64,000 bases of DNA from Pandoraea norimbergensis. GTDB lineage: Bacteria > Pseudomonadota > Gammaproteobacteria > Burkholderiales > Burkholderiaceae. Position numbers and translations under genes: made by a program. Each line of letters begins with the position of its first letter. Positions within the stretch are counted from its first letter, which is position 1. This document shows, piece by piece, positions 40,905 to 49,497 of this stretch. The stretch spans positions 682,001-746,000 of the forward strand of contig NZ_CP013480.3 of the NCBI RefSeq assembly GCF_001465545.3, in the 5' to 3' direction. Under the pieces are notes generated by a model. It did not search any database, had not been told where the DNA came from, and was given only the letters and a program-made list of their open reading frames with translations.

Positions 40905-41474
40905 TTACGACGTGATGGCACGCCACAACATGCGCAATCCCAACTGCCGGTACTGCGGGCCAGCCTCGGGCTGCTGATTCACATGCTCGATGGTGGTATC
41001 GGCAATGTGCTCGATGACCGACGAGAGAAACGAAATCGGCGCGTCGACCAGCAGGCCTTCCCGCACGCCGTCTTCCATCATTTGCGCGACGGCAAGAAAC
41101 GGCTCCATGCCCTGAAGCCGGGTCGCTTGCGGGATGACGCCCGATGCCGACAGCCGTGCAACGGCGTACCGCCCGGCCGGATTGGCGAGCCCCCAACTGA
41201 CATAGCGGTCGAACACATGCGCCATGCGCTGCTGGTAGTCCGCTGCGTGGGGGTAATCGGGCATCAAAGCCCGCGCCAGATCCTGCTTGAGTTGCAGATA
41301 CAGCTCCCGGAAGAGGACTTCCTTGCTCTCGAAATAGGTGAACAACGTGCCTTCAGCGACACCCGCACCCTTCGCAATCGCCGACGTGGTCGCCATGACG
41401 CCATGTTCGGCAACGGCGAGCGTTGCTGACTGGAGCAGGGCGTTGCGTTTCTCGGGGCTTAGCGGACGAGCCAT
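40905..41474 (-). CDS. TetR family transcriptional regulator
   Basis: 189 residues from the ATG at 41474; codons upstream to 41705 lie in promoter DNA and are not coding. The N-terminal HTH is TetR-like (ATLAVAEHGVMATTSAIAKG, AGVAEGTLFTYFESKEVLFR). The helical C-terminal ligand domain has no motif that reveals the effector. It lies 109 bases upstream of the SDR operon on the same strand. Nearly identical operator sequences before its own gene and before the SDR operon point to autoregulated repression of both. Confidence 0.9.
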   Translation of the reverse strand: MARPLSPEKRNALLQSATLAVAEHGVMATTSAIAKGAGVAEGTLFTYFESKEVLFRELYLQLKQDLARALMPDYPHAADYQQRMAHVFDRYVSWGLANPAGRYAVARLSASGVIPQATRLQGMEPFLAVAQMMEDGVREGLLVDAPISFLSSVIEHIADTTIEHVNQQPEAGPQYRQLGLRMLWRAITS

Positions 41475-41490
41475 GGTGATTGCATTAAAT

Positions 41491-41537
41491 AGAGTGAGTG
41501 CGCGCTCAATTATACGTAACTTGCGGTGAATTGCAAA
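41491..41537 (-). promoter_or_regulatory. TetR gene promoter with overlapping operator
   Basis: On the minus strand TTTGCA (41532-41537), a 17-base spacer and a consensus TATAAT (41509-41514) are followed at once by the operator (41491-41508, core TGAGTGCGCGCTCA). The operator therefore covers the expected transcription start, a classic repressor position. Confidence 0.7.
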
Positions 41538-41758
41538 TCCATCGCCGACAACGTCCGCTACACCCCGTGAAATCGACGAAACGACGAAACGCGAGGCTCC
41601 GCGACAAAACACGACAAAAGCCGACGGCGTATCAATTGTCTTGCCCCGGGGTGTGGGCATAACCTCTCGGCGTCGATGAAGGAAGGCACGGGCGCGGGTG
41701 ACCATTCCACGGCGAAGCGCGCCAACAAGTCAGGCTTTGGATATCAGGTGGAGTAACG

Positions 41759-42637
41759 ATGGCGACGATTGGCGTACGCGTGGGTTTGGGTCTTCTTGCC
41801 GCGATTGTTGCGGCGATCTCGTTACAGGCGAGCGCGCTGGAGTTGTCTGCCGCACGCGGCGGGCAGATTCTCGCGTCGAACGAGGCCGCCATCCGGGCAG
41901 GTGGCACGGCGGCGTCACGCTGGCAGCCGTCCGTCACAGACACGTGGCAGTGGCAACTCCGGGGGAAGGTCAACACCACCTACAACGTGGATGTCTACGA
42001 CATCGACCTGTTCGATACCGACCCGGGCGTGATCGCCCAACTCAAGCGCGATGGCCGAAAGGTCGTTTGCTACTTCTCGGCGGGCAGTTCTGAAAACTGG
42101 CGCACCGATTTCAGTCAGTTCAAAGCGTGGGAGAAGGGCCGGGTGATGCGCGGCTGGGAGGGCGAAAACTGGCTCGATGTGAGATCCGACAACGTCCGGT
42201 CGATCATGAAGCAACGTCTCGACCGCGCCGTGGCAAAGGGTTGCGATGGCGTAGAGCCCGACAACGTCGACGGTTACGTCAATGACACCGGTTTTCCGCT
42301 CACCGCGCAGGACCAGCTCGCCTTCAACGGCTTTCTCGCCCGCGAAGCGCACGCACGCAATCTGGCCATCGGCTTCAAGAACGACGTCAATCAGTTGGCG
42401 GTGCTCGAACCGCTGTTCGACTTCGCGGTGAACGAGGAGTGTCACGAACAGAACGAATGCCGTGGCTACCGTGCATTTACTTCAAAGAACAAGCCAGTCC
42501 TGAACGCAGAATACCGCGCGACTTATCGCACCGAAGCGGGCCGTCGTGAGTTGTGTGCTGCGGCGCTCGCAGCGAATCTGCGCACGCTTGTGTTGCCGCG
42601 TGAACTGGACGATAGCTTCAGATTCAGTTGTGATTAA
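41759..42637 (+). CDS. Endo-alpha-1,4-polygalactosaminidase (GH114)
   Basis: 292 residues with a signal peptide (GLGLLAAIVAAISLQASALE). The GH114/TM1410 barrel shows WQWQLRGKVN, the Asp pair in YDIDLFDTD, VVCYFSAGSSENWR, GENWLDVR and GCDGVEPDNVDGY, where the acidic residues are the probable catalytic ones; IGFKNDVNQ and NEECHEQNEC follow. Characterised members cut alpha-1,4-linked galactosamine polymers. It would act in the periplasm or outside the cell. It stands 155 bases before a glycosyltransferase and a polysaccharide deacetylase, which suggests work on an amino-sugar polysaccharide. Confidence 0.87.
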   Translation: MATIGVRVGLGLLAAIVAAISLQASALELSAARGGQILASNEAAIRAGGTAASRWQPSVTDTWQWQLRGKVNTTYNVDVYDIDLFDTDPGVIAQLKRDGRKVVCYFSAGSSENWRTDFSQFKAWEKGRVMRGWEGENWLDVRSDNVRSIMKQRLDRAVAKGCDGVEPDNVDGYVNDTGFPLTAQDQLAFNGFLAREAHARNLAIGFKNDVNQLAVLEPLFDFAVNEECHEQNECRGYRAFTSKNKPVLNAEYRATYRTEAGRRELCAAALAANLRTLVLPRELDDSFRFSCD

Positions 42638-42792
42638 ACGGAAGCGTCCACGCTGTAATGCGCCGAAAGTTAAGGTATGTCGCTGCGTCGACAAACAAAA
42701 ATAATTCTCATCAGGACTCCACACTATCTGGACATCGGGCTACGTAACATTTGCGATGACATTACCTCGCAGTCGCGTCAGCGCCAAACCCG

Positions 42793-43929
42793 ATGAAGAT
42801 TCTCTACACCAACTTCCACGTCGGCAGCGGCGGCGGCCAGGACACCTACATTCGCGACCTCGCCGTTGCCATGAGCCGGAGTCATCAGGTGACGGTTGCG
42901 TCGCCGCCCGGCAGCCATCTGGCGACAAAATTCAAGAATTCCCCCGGCGTCGAGACGGTCGAGATTCACTTCAAACTGCGCTGGCACATGATGCTGCGCG
43001 AGACCCTGAAGCTGAGAAAGCTGATCGAAACCCGGCGATTCGACATCATCCATGTGAACGGATCCGCCGATCACCGGCAAGTCATGCTGGCACTCGTCGG
43101 CATGCGTAACCGGCCGGAAGTCGTCTTCACGAAACACAACACCTATGCCGCAACCTCGCTGGGCAACTGGTTTCGCGCGAAGTTTGCCACCCGGCTGACG
43201 ATTGCCGTTAGCGACCATGTGAGCGAGATGCTGGCGCGTAAATCGCCTTACCGGAACGTCGTCGTCATCAAGCACGGCGTGCGTGCCATCGGCCATGAGG
43301 CATTGAACTGGGACGAGATTCGTACGCGCCGAACCGCATTGCTAGGGGTGGACGCATCCGACGCCATCATCCTCGGCAGCGCGGCCGGTACGGGAGAATC
43401 GAAGGGATGGGCCGATCTGGTGGCGGCGCTGATGCTGCTGCCGGTCGATCTGCGCAGCCGCTTTCGCATCTGGCTGGCGGGCACCGATCCGAGTGCCGCG
43501 CAGCGTGCCATGGTGTCGCGTTGCGGATTGGACGAACAAATCGTATTTACCGGCTCACTCGACAGCGTGCAGGACTTGCTGGCCGTGACCGATGTGTCGT
43601 TCGTCCTGTCGTACTACGAGAGCCTGTCGTACGCCTGCCGCGAGGCCATGGCGATGGGGTGCCCGATGCTCGTGTCGAACGTGGGCGGTTTGCCGGAAAA
43701 CGTCTCGAACGGCGTCGATGGATGGATCGTCCCGCCGCGCAATGCCAGCGCCATCGCACAGGTGCTTCGTGACGTCGTTGCCGACCCGGGACGCGTGCGA
43801 TTGATGGGGCACATGGCTGCCATGAAGGCGCGCTCGGAGTTCTGCTTCGAGAACTTTGTCGCGGCCACGCAGGGGGTGTACATGGATGCGATGTCCGTCC
43901 AGCTCATTGCGTCGAAGCAACTGGCCTGA
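42793..43929 (+). CDS. Glycosyltransferase family 4 (GT-B fold)
   Basis: 378 residues. It opens MKILYTNFHVGSGGGQDTYI, the N-terminal glycine-rich loop of GT4 enzymes with an acceptor domain to about residue 185. The C-terminal nucleotide-sugar domain contains VFTGSLDSVQDLLAVTDVSF and the E-x7-E motif in YESLSYACREAMAMG, then SNVGGLPENV and DGWIVPPRN. No signal peptide: it acts at the cytoplasmic face. The next gene, a deacetylase, begins nine bases after its stop, so both are co-translated. Sugar donor and acceptor are unknown; LPS core, capsule or exopolysaccharide are all possible. Confidence 0.9.
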   Translation: MKILYTNFHVGSGGGQDTYIRDLAVAMSRSHQVTVASPPGSHLATKFKNSPGVETVEIHFKLRWHMMLRETLKLRKLIETRRFDIIHVNGSADHRQVMLALVGMRNRPEVVFTKHNTYAATSLGNWFRAKFATRLTIAVSDHVSEMLARKSPYRNVVVIKHGVRAIGHEALNWDEIRTRRTALLGVDASDAIILGSAAGTGESKGWADLVAALMLLPVDLRSRFRIWLAGTDPSAAQRAMVSRCGLDEQIVFTGSLDSVQDLLAVTDVSFVLSYYESLSYACREAMAMGCPMLVSNVGGLPENVSNGVDGWIVPPRNASAIAQVLRDVVADPGRVRLMGHMAAMKARSEFCFENFVAATQGVYMDAMSVQLIASKQLA

Positions 43930-43938
43930 GGTCGCGGC

Positions 43939-44658
43939 GTGCCTGTTCCGATCCTGATGTACCACCAGATCCGGCCGCTGCCGGCGCCGACCGACCCGTT
44001 GCGGGGTCTCAGCGTCGACCCGGGCATGTTCCGCCGTCAGATGATGTTGCTCAAGCGACTCGGCTATCAAGGGCTGAGCATGCGCGAGTTGCAGCAGCAC
44101 ATGAACGGTGCGCGAGGTGCGCGGGGTGAGCCCCGCCGTCGCGTATTCGGCATCACGTTCGACGACGGATTCAGCAACGTGCTGACTAATGCGATGCCCG
44201 TGCTGAACGAACTCGGCTTCACGGCGACGTGCTACTTCGTCGCAGGCCGTCTGGGTGGCGAGAACGATTGGGACGCCCATCTCGCGACCGAGCGCACGCG
44301 GCTGATGTACCGGAAAGAACTGCTCACGTGGATGCGGCACGGTCACGAAGTGGGTTCGCATACGGTCGATCATGTGTCGCTACCAGATGTCTCCGTGCAG
44401 GAGGCCGCGCAGCAGATCGTCACGGCCAAGCGCCAACTGGAGGACATCTGCAACGTGCGCGTGGAGTCGTTCTGCTATCCCTACGGCAATGTGAACCGTC
44501 AGGTGCGCGATCTGGTGGAGCGGGCGGGCTACGGCAATGCCACCACCACACGGCGAGGGCGGGCGGCTCCGGACGACGATCCCTTCATGCTCGCCCGCAT
44601 TGGGGTGGCTGGCGGCGTGGGGCCTTACCGGCTGCTCTATAAGTGCCTGACCAGCTAG
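43939..44658 (+). CDS. Polysaccharide deacetylase family protein (CE4)
   Basis: 239 residues from a GTG start at 43939. The NodB homology motifs are clear: ILMYHQI, FGITFDDGFSN with the catalytic Asp and metal Asp, EVGSHTVDHVSL supplying the metal histidines, and FCYPYGN. No signal peptide, so it probably acts in the cytoplasm on a lipid-linked or nucleotide-linked sugar, unlike secreted chitin deacetylases. It is coupled to the GT4 gene (nine-base gap). A short hairpin follows its stop codon. Confidence 0.88.
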   Translation: MPVPILMYHQIRPLPAPTDPLRGLSVDPGMFRRQMMLLKRLGYQGLSMRELQQHMNGARGARGEPRRRVFGITFDDGFSNVLTNAMPVLNELGFTATCYFVAGRLGGENDWDAHLATERTRLMYRKELLTWMRHGHEVGSHTVDHVSLPDVSVQEAAQQIVTAKRQLEDICNVRVESFCYPYGNVNRQVRDLVERAGYGNATTTRRGRAAPDDDPFMLARIGVAGGVGPYRLLYKCLTS

Positions 44659-44675
44659 CGGGCCATCAGGCCCGC
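44658..44675 (+). terminator. Short GC hairpin after the deacetylase gene
   Basis: GCGGGCC-ATCA-GGCCCGC starts at the last base of the stop codon: a 7-bp stem with a tight 4-base loop. No T-run follows, so termination would be partial or Rho-assisted. Confidence 0.5.
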
Positions 44676-44775
44676 GCGCCGCGGGAGGGAATTCACAGGA
44701 TATCTGACGTTTCATCGACCCTTCGGTGGAAGGGGAACAGGGTAACCTTGCGGTTTTCAGGAAACCTTGTCATCG

Positions 44776-47088
44776 ATGAGCCGTCACAGCACACCTTCCC
44801 GACACGATAGCGGCAGGATCGGTCGTATCGGCGCCGGTTTGCTGGCCGCCATCGCATTTGCCGCCGTCTCGCTCGCCTTGCCCCGAACGGCCGAGGCCAA
44901 AGCCTGCCGCGCCGAGGGCGGCGACACCAGCCGCCCGTCGATCGGCCTTGTGCTGTCGGGGGGCGGCGCCAGAGGCTATGCCCATCTCGGCGTGCTGGAG
45001 GTGCTCGAACAGAACCACATCCCGGTCGACTGCATCGCGGCGGCCAGCATGGGCGCGGTCGTCGGCGGCCTGTACGCGAGCGGGCTGGACACGAAGGACA
45101 TGCGTCACCGGCTCGAGAACGTGAATCTGGCCGATGTGGCGTTCGACGTCGTCGACCGCAGCGACCTGCCGCAGTCCCTGCGCGAAGACGAGCGTTATTA
45201 CGTCGACAGCTTCTCGCTGGGCTACGGCAACAATGGTTTTCAGTTGCCGGCGGGGCTGGTGCACGGCAATCGCCTGCAAGCCTTGCTACAGGAATGGACG
45301 CCGACCATCACGGGCAAGGTCACGTTCGACAGCCTGCCCATTCCGTTTCGCGCCATCGCCACCGACCTGCGCACCGGCCAGATGGTGGTGCTCGATCACG
45401 GCTCGCTGCCGCAGGCCATTCGCGCCAGCATGGCCCTGCCGGGGCTGTTCTCGCCGACCGACGTCGATGGTCGGACGCTGATCGACGGGGGCATTACCAG
45501 CAATCTGCCGATCGAGACCGTACGGGAGATGGGCGCGGATATCGTGATCGCCGTCGATATCGGCTCGCCGCTGCGCCCGCTGGACGCGCTGTCGTCACCG
45601 GCCGACGTGATGCAGCAGATGATCGGCATTCTGATCCGTCAGAACGTGGCCCGGCAGCGAGATCAGCTGCACAAGGGCGACGTGCTGATTCAACCGGATC
45701 TGGGCCGGCTCACCTTCACCGATTTTCAGGATGCCGCCCGCGCCATCGACGCAGGTGAAGCGGCCACGCGCGCCGCGCTGCCGCAATTGAAGCAGCTTGC
45801 CTTGTCACCGGCGGACTATGCCGCGTGGCGGGGACGCCACGAAACGCCTGCACCGCAGACCGTGCGCATCGCGAAGATCGAAATCCAGTCACGCGGGGTC
45901 GTGCCGCCGTCGAAGATTCGAGCGGCGATTCATGTGAAAGAAGGGGATATTTACGACCCGGCGCGCATCAACAAGGATCTGCAAGCACTGACCAATGAAG
46001 ACGACTTCGAAACGGTGACGCAGCAAATCGTCGACGACAACGGCGAGCACAAGCTGGTCATCACCGCGCAGGAGAAGCGCTGGGGGCCGAACTTCCTGCT
46101 GTTCGGACTCGGGCTCTCGGCGACGACCAAGGAAGAGGGCAACTTCCGGATGCACGTCGGCTATCGTCGTCCGTGGCTGACCGACAGTGGCCTTGAAGCA
46201 CGCGTGGACGCAACGCTCGGCAGCGATCAGGCCGATCTGCACATGGAGCTTCGCCAGCCGCTCGCCAATGCGTGGGGACCGTACATCGCGCCGTATATCG
46301 ATCTGCAACGACGGCACGCGAACGTCTACGACGAATCGGGCGACATCAAGCTCACGCGATACCGCCTGACTACCGAGCGCGCCGGCGTCGATTTCGGTTT
46401 CCCGTTGTCTCATTTTGGTGACTTCCGCCTCGGTATTGCCTATGCCCATGGCAGCGCCTCACCCCAGTACAACCTGCCTATCGAGGACGACGGGTCACCG
46501 CGCCAACTGCTGTTCCCGGATATCTACGGCCGGCAACTGAGTGCGCGCGCGCGGCTGGTGATCGATCAGTTGGACGATCCGCAATTTGTTCGCAAGGGCT
46601 ACTTCGTGGAGTTGCGTGCCGAGCGTTCGTTGTTTGCCGGTGACGACAGTTACACCGAGGTGTACGGCAAGACGCTGGTGGCGGCGAGTTATGGGCGGCA
46701 CAGCGTCAATGCCAGTGTGGAAGCGGGTAACAACTTTGGCGGGGTGAACCCGACCAATCCGTTCGGCTTCACGTTGGGCGGCTTCCAGCATCTGTCGGCT
46801 TACGCGGCAGACCAGTTGGCGGGGAATTCGATGTTCTACAGCCAGGTGACGTACATGAACCAGCTGGCGACATTCTCGGCGTCGCCGATCCGGCGCCTGT
46901 TCGTGGGGCTGAGTCTGGAAGCGGGCAATGTGTGGGGTGGCGATGCGAGTTTCGGTAGCGGCACGCTACGCCGGAGCATTACGGCGTTCACGGCGCTGAC
47001 GACGTCGTTCGGGCCGATCTATCTCGGTGTCGCGTTCGCGCCGGGGGGGCGCAATAACTTCTACTTCCAGTTGGGACGGACATATTGA
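44776..47088 (+). CDS. Patatin-like phospholipase with POTRA and outer-membrane barrel (type Vd, PlpD-like)
   Basis: 770 residues from the ATG at 44776. A signal peptide ends near TAEAKA. The patatin domain has the oxyanion loop SGGGARG (61-67), the nucleophile S91 in AASMGAV and the Asp D237 in LIDGGITSNLP, an intact Ser-Asp dyad. A POTRA-like module follows at about 355-430 (VRIAKIEIQSRGVV...IRAAIHVKEGDIYDP), then a 16-strand BamA/FhaC-type barrel ending GGRNNFYFQLGRTY. This architecture matches Pseudomonas PlpD, a self-secreted lipase/phospholipase A1. It is likely surface-exposed or released and could act on host or competitor membranes. The gene stands alone. Confidence 0.92.
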   Translation: MSRHSTPSRHDSGRIGRIGAGLLAAIAFAAVSLALPRTAEAKACRAEGGDTSRPSIGLVLSGGGARGYAHLGVLEVLEQNHIPVDCIAAASMGAVVGGLYASGLDTKDMRHRLENVNLADVAFDVVDRSDLPQSLREDERYYVDSFSLGYGNNGFQLPAGLVHGNRLQALLQEWTPTITGKVTFDSLPIPFRAIATDLRTGQMVVLDHGSLPQAIRASMALPGLFSPTDVDGRTLIDGGITSNLPIETVREMGADIVIAVDIGSPLRPLDALSSPADVMQQMIGILIRQNVARQRDQLHKGDVLIQPDLGRLTFTDFQDAARAIDAGEAATRAALPQLKQLALSPADYAAWRGRHETPAPQTVRIAKIEIQSRGVVPPSKIRAAIHVKEGDIYDPARINKDLQALTNEDDFETVTQQIVDDNGEHKLVITAQEKRWGPNFLLFGLGLSATTKEEGNFRMHVGYRRPWLTDSGLEARVDATLGSDQADLHMELRQPLANAWGPYIAPYIDLQRRHANVYDESGDIKLTRYRLTTERAGVDFGFPLSHFGDFRLGIAYAHGSASPQYNLPIEDDGSPRQLLFPDIYGRQLSARARLVIDQLDDPQFVRKGYFVELRAERSLFAGDDSYTEVYGKTLVAASYGRHSVNASVEAGNNFGGVNPTNPFGFTLGGFQHLSAYAADQLAGNSMFYSQVTYMNQLATFSASPIRRLFVGLSLEAGNVWGGDASFGSGTLRRSITAFTALTTSFGPIYLGVAFAPGGRNNFYFQLGRTY

Positions 47089-47231
47089 GCGAGTCAGGCG
47101 CCATAGACACGGCGCTGTTGCAAACTCGCGTCATCATTGAGCGTTCATGACGTCAGCGTTCGTGGCGTCACAGGTTGGCAGTCGATTCGCGTGGGTGGAA
47201 TGCGCTGCTGATATCGGGAAATCGACAGTTT

Positions 47232-48467
47232 ATGGAAACGGGTACTTCATCGACGCACTCGACTCGGATGGGCGCTGCGTTCGAGGTTCTTTGGGTGTTT
47301 CTCAAGCTGGGGCTGACGTCTTTCGGTGGCCCCATCGCGCATCTGGGGTACTTCCGTCGCGAGTTTGTCGAGCGCAGACGCTGGCTCGACGACGAGACTT
47401 TTACCGACCTGCTTGGGCTGTGTCAGTTCCTGCCGGGGCCAGCGAGCAGCCAACTCGGCTTTTCAATTGGCTTGCTGCGCGCAGGCTGGTTTGGCGGACT
47501 CGCGGCGTGGCTTGGCTTCACGTTGCCGTCCGTTCTGCTGCTGCTTGCCTTTGCCGCCGTGGCCCCCGACCTTGGCGGCCCGGCCGGCAGCGGGTTGATT
47601 CATGGATTGAAGCTTGTTGCCGTTGCTGTCGTCGCGCAAGCCGTTTGGGATATGGCGAGGCGGCTATGCCCGGATCGTCGCCGTGCTGCCATCGCACTCA
47701 TCACCGTGGCGGTGCTCAGCGTGTTGGCGACCGTTTATGCGCAACTCATCGTTATCGCCTTGGGGGCCGTGCTGGGGCTTTTGCTCTGCAAGACAGCCGT
47801 CGCTCCAGAATCGCGTCGTCCGGCGGCGCACTCACATGAGTTCCATGTCTCACGCGCGGTGGGCGTCGTGGCATTGATCCTCTTCTGTGCCTTGCTGTTT
47901 GGGCTTCCTGCGTTAGCGGGGTCCCATGCAGGGCAGGCATTCAAGGTATTCGACGCCTTCTACCGATCGGGGGCGTTAGTGTTTGGCGGTGGTCACGTGG
48001 TACTGCCCCTGCTGCAACAACAGACCGTCACGACGGGCTGGATCTCGCCTAACGACTTTCTGGCAGGTTATGGTGCTGCGCAGGCCGTTCCCGGCCCGCT
48101 GTTCTCGTTCGCAGCGTTTCTTGGCTGGATGTTGGCGGGAACGCCGAATCACTTGGCCGGTGCGCTGCTGGCCACCGTGGGTATCTTCCTGCCCGGTTTG
48201 TTGCTGGTTCTCGCGGCACTTCCCTACTGGCAAGTGCTGCGAGGCCGCTCATCGATGACGGCGCTTCTTGCCGGCGTGAATGCGGCGGTCGTCGGGCTAC
48301 TGGCGAGCGCGTTGTATTCCCCGGTTTGGACAAGTGCGGTTCACTCCACACTAGACTTCGCGGTCGCTGTCATCGGGTTTTTCCTGCTCGCGCGCTGGAA
48401 GCTTCCACCACTGGTTGTGGTTGTGTTTTGTGCACTCGCTGGTATCGTCCAGACGACATTGCACTAA
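47232..48467 (+). CDS. chrA: Chromate transporter (CHR family, two-domain)
   Basis: 411 residues from the ATG at 47232, with a weak ribosome site. Two homologous halves each carry the CHR motif: FLKLGLTSFGGPIAHLGYFR and LGLCQFLPGPASSQLGFSIG in the first, YRSGALVFGGGHVVLPLLQQ and AGYGAAQAVPGPLFSFAAFLG in the second. ChrA-type proteins export chromate driven by membrane potential. The length fits the long-chain class. No chrB or other chr gene is adjacent, so the physiological anion may differ. It converges on the acetyltransferase gene with a 15-base gap. Confidence 0.92.
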   Translation: METGTSSTHSTRMGAAFEVLWVFLKLGLTSFGGPIAHLGYFRREFVERRRWLDDETFTDLLGLCQFLPGPASSQLGFSIGLLRAGWFGGLAAWLGFTLPSVLLLLAFAAVAPDLGGPAGSGLIHGLKLVAVAVVAQAVWDMARRLCPDRRRAAIALITVAVLSVLATVYAQLIVIALGAVLGLLLCKTAVAPESRRPAAHSHEFHVSRAVGVVALILFCALLFGLPALAGSHAGQAFKVFDAFYRSGALVFGGGHVVLPLLQQQTVTTGWISPNDFLAGYGAAQAVPGPLFSFAAFLGWMLAGTPNHLAGALLATVGIFLPGLLLVLAALPYWQVLRGRSSMTALLAGVNAAVVGLLASALYSPVWTSAVHSTLDFAVAVIGFFLLARWKLPPLVVVVFCALAGIVQTTLH

Positions 48468-48482
48468 CGCGGGCGAAGCATT

Positions 48483-49043
48483 TCAATCGTCGTGGATCGA
48501 CCGGATCACCCGCGCGGGATTGCCGCCGACGAGAGCGTTCGCAGGAACATCTTTCGTGACCACCGAACCGGCGGCAACGACGGCGTTTTCGCCGATAGTC
48601 ACGCCACCGACGACGATGGCGCCGGTGGCAATCCACACACCCTTGCCGATAACGATAGGCTTGCCGATTGTGGTCGAGCGACGCTGCGCAGGATCGAGCG
48701 GATGGCTCGTCGTGATGAGGCTCACGTTCGGGCCGATCATCACGTCGTCGCCGATGTCGAGGCCGCCGAGATCGTGGAACGTGCAGTTCTGATTGACGAA
48801 GACATTGCGCCCGACGCGGGTTTCGTTGCCCCCCGCCGTGTAGAACGGGGGGATCAACAGAAAGCTGTCGTCGACTTGCCTGCCGATGAGTTCGCTGAAC
48901 AACGCGCGCACCTGATCCGCGTCGTCGAACGTCAGGCGGTTGAGCTTGGCGGCGATCGCCATGGCTCGCCTGACGTTCGCCACCATGGCGGCCGACTCAG
49001 CCGTCTTGGCGTGGATGATTTTGGTGCGCTCGTCGTTAAGCAT
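48483..49043 (-). CDS. Sugar O-acetyltransferase (maltose/NodL-type, left-handed beta-helix)
   Basis: 186 residues. The N-terminal cap helices (RAMAIAAKLNRLTFDDADQV) precede hexapeptide repeats. The family hallmarks are PPFYTAGGNETRVGRNVFVN, the catalytic His in LITTSHPLDPAQRR, and GVWIATGAIVVGGVTIGENA through VAAGSVVTKDVPANALVGGN. It would transfer acetyl from CoA to a sugar hydroxyl in the cytosol. The N-terminus differs from E. coli Maa, with an additional KTAESAAMV stretch. It converges with chrA; no sugar genes lie next to it, so the acceptor is open. Confidence 0.88.
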   Translation of the reverse strand: MLNDERTKIIHAKTAESAAMVANVRRAMAIAAKLNRLTFDDADQVRALFSELIGRQVDDSFLLIPPFYTAGGNETRVGRNVFVNQNCTFHDLGGLDIGDDVMIGPNVSLITTSHPLDPAQRRSTTIGKPIVIGKGVWIATGAIVVGGVTIGENAVVAAGSVVTKDVPANALVGGNPARVIRSIHDD

Positions 49044-49080
49044 TCGTCAAATCTCTCGGGGAAACCGCTTGCGATGCGCC

Positions 49081-49497
49081 TTAGCCTTGCCCTTGCGGCG
49101 CCTGAATCATCTTCCAGCCATTGCCCGCCGGGTCGCGAAAGCCTGCATCGACGCTGCCATAGCGTTCCACCGGCGCCTGCGTGAACTCGACGCCACTGGC
49201 CTTGAGCCGGGTATAGCTCTCGCGGCAGTCTGACACATGCAGGACGAGCGGCGGCATGGCGCCCTTGGCGACCATTGCCCGCAGCGTTTGAGCAGTCGCT
49301 TCGTCATGGATGGGCGGGCCGGGGGTGAACAAGCCGAGTTGAAACGCGGGCTGGTCCGGATGTTGGACGGTGAGCCACCGGTAAGGCCCGTTGCGCACGT
49401 CCGTGTGCACGCGAAAGCCGAGTTTCCCGACGTAGAACGCCAGCGCTTCGTCCTGATCGTCGACGTACAAGCCCACCACACTGATGCCTTGGTTCAT
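49081..49497 (-). CDS. VOC (glyoxalase/bleomycin-resistance) family protein
   Basis: 138 residues from the ATG at 49497, which has AAGGAGGT at an ideal distance. The two beta-alpha-beta-beta-beta modules show VVGLYVDDQDEALAFYVGKL and LVLHVSDCRESYTRLKASGV, ending with the common DPAGNGWKMIQ. The first metal His of glyoxalase I is not obvious, so it may be a binding or fosfomycin/bleomycin-type resistance protein rather than a lyase. Its start overlaps the stop of the AraC regulator gene by four bases, indicating one transcript and a regulator/effector pair. Confidence 0.87.
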   Translation of the reverse strand: MNQGISVVGLYVDDQDEALAFYVGKLGFRVHTDVRNGPYRWLTVQHPDQPAFQLGLFTPGPPIHDEATAQTLRAMVAKGAMPPLVLHVSDCRESYTRLKASGVEFTQAPVERYGSVDAGFRDPAGNGWKMIQAPQGQG

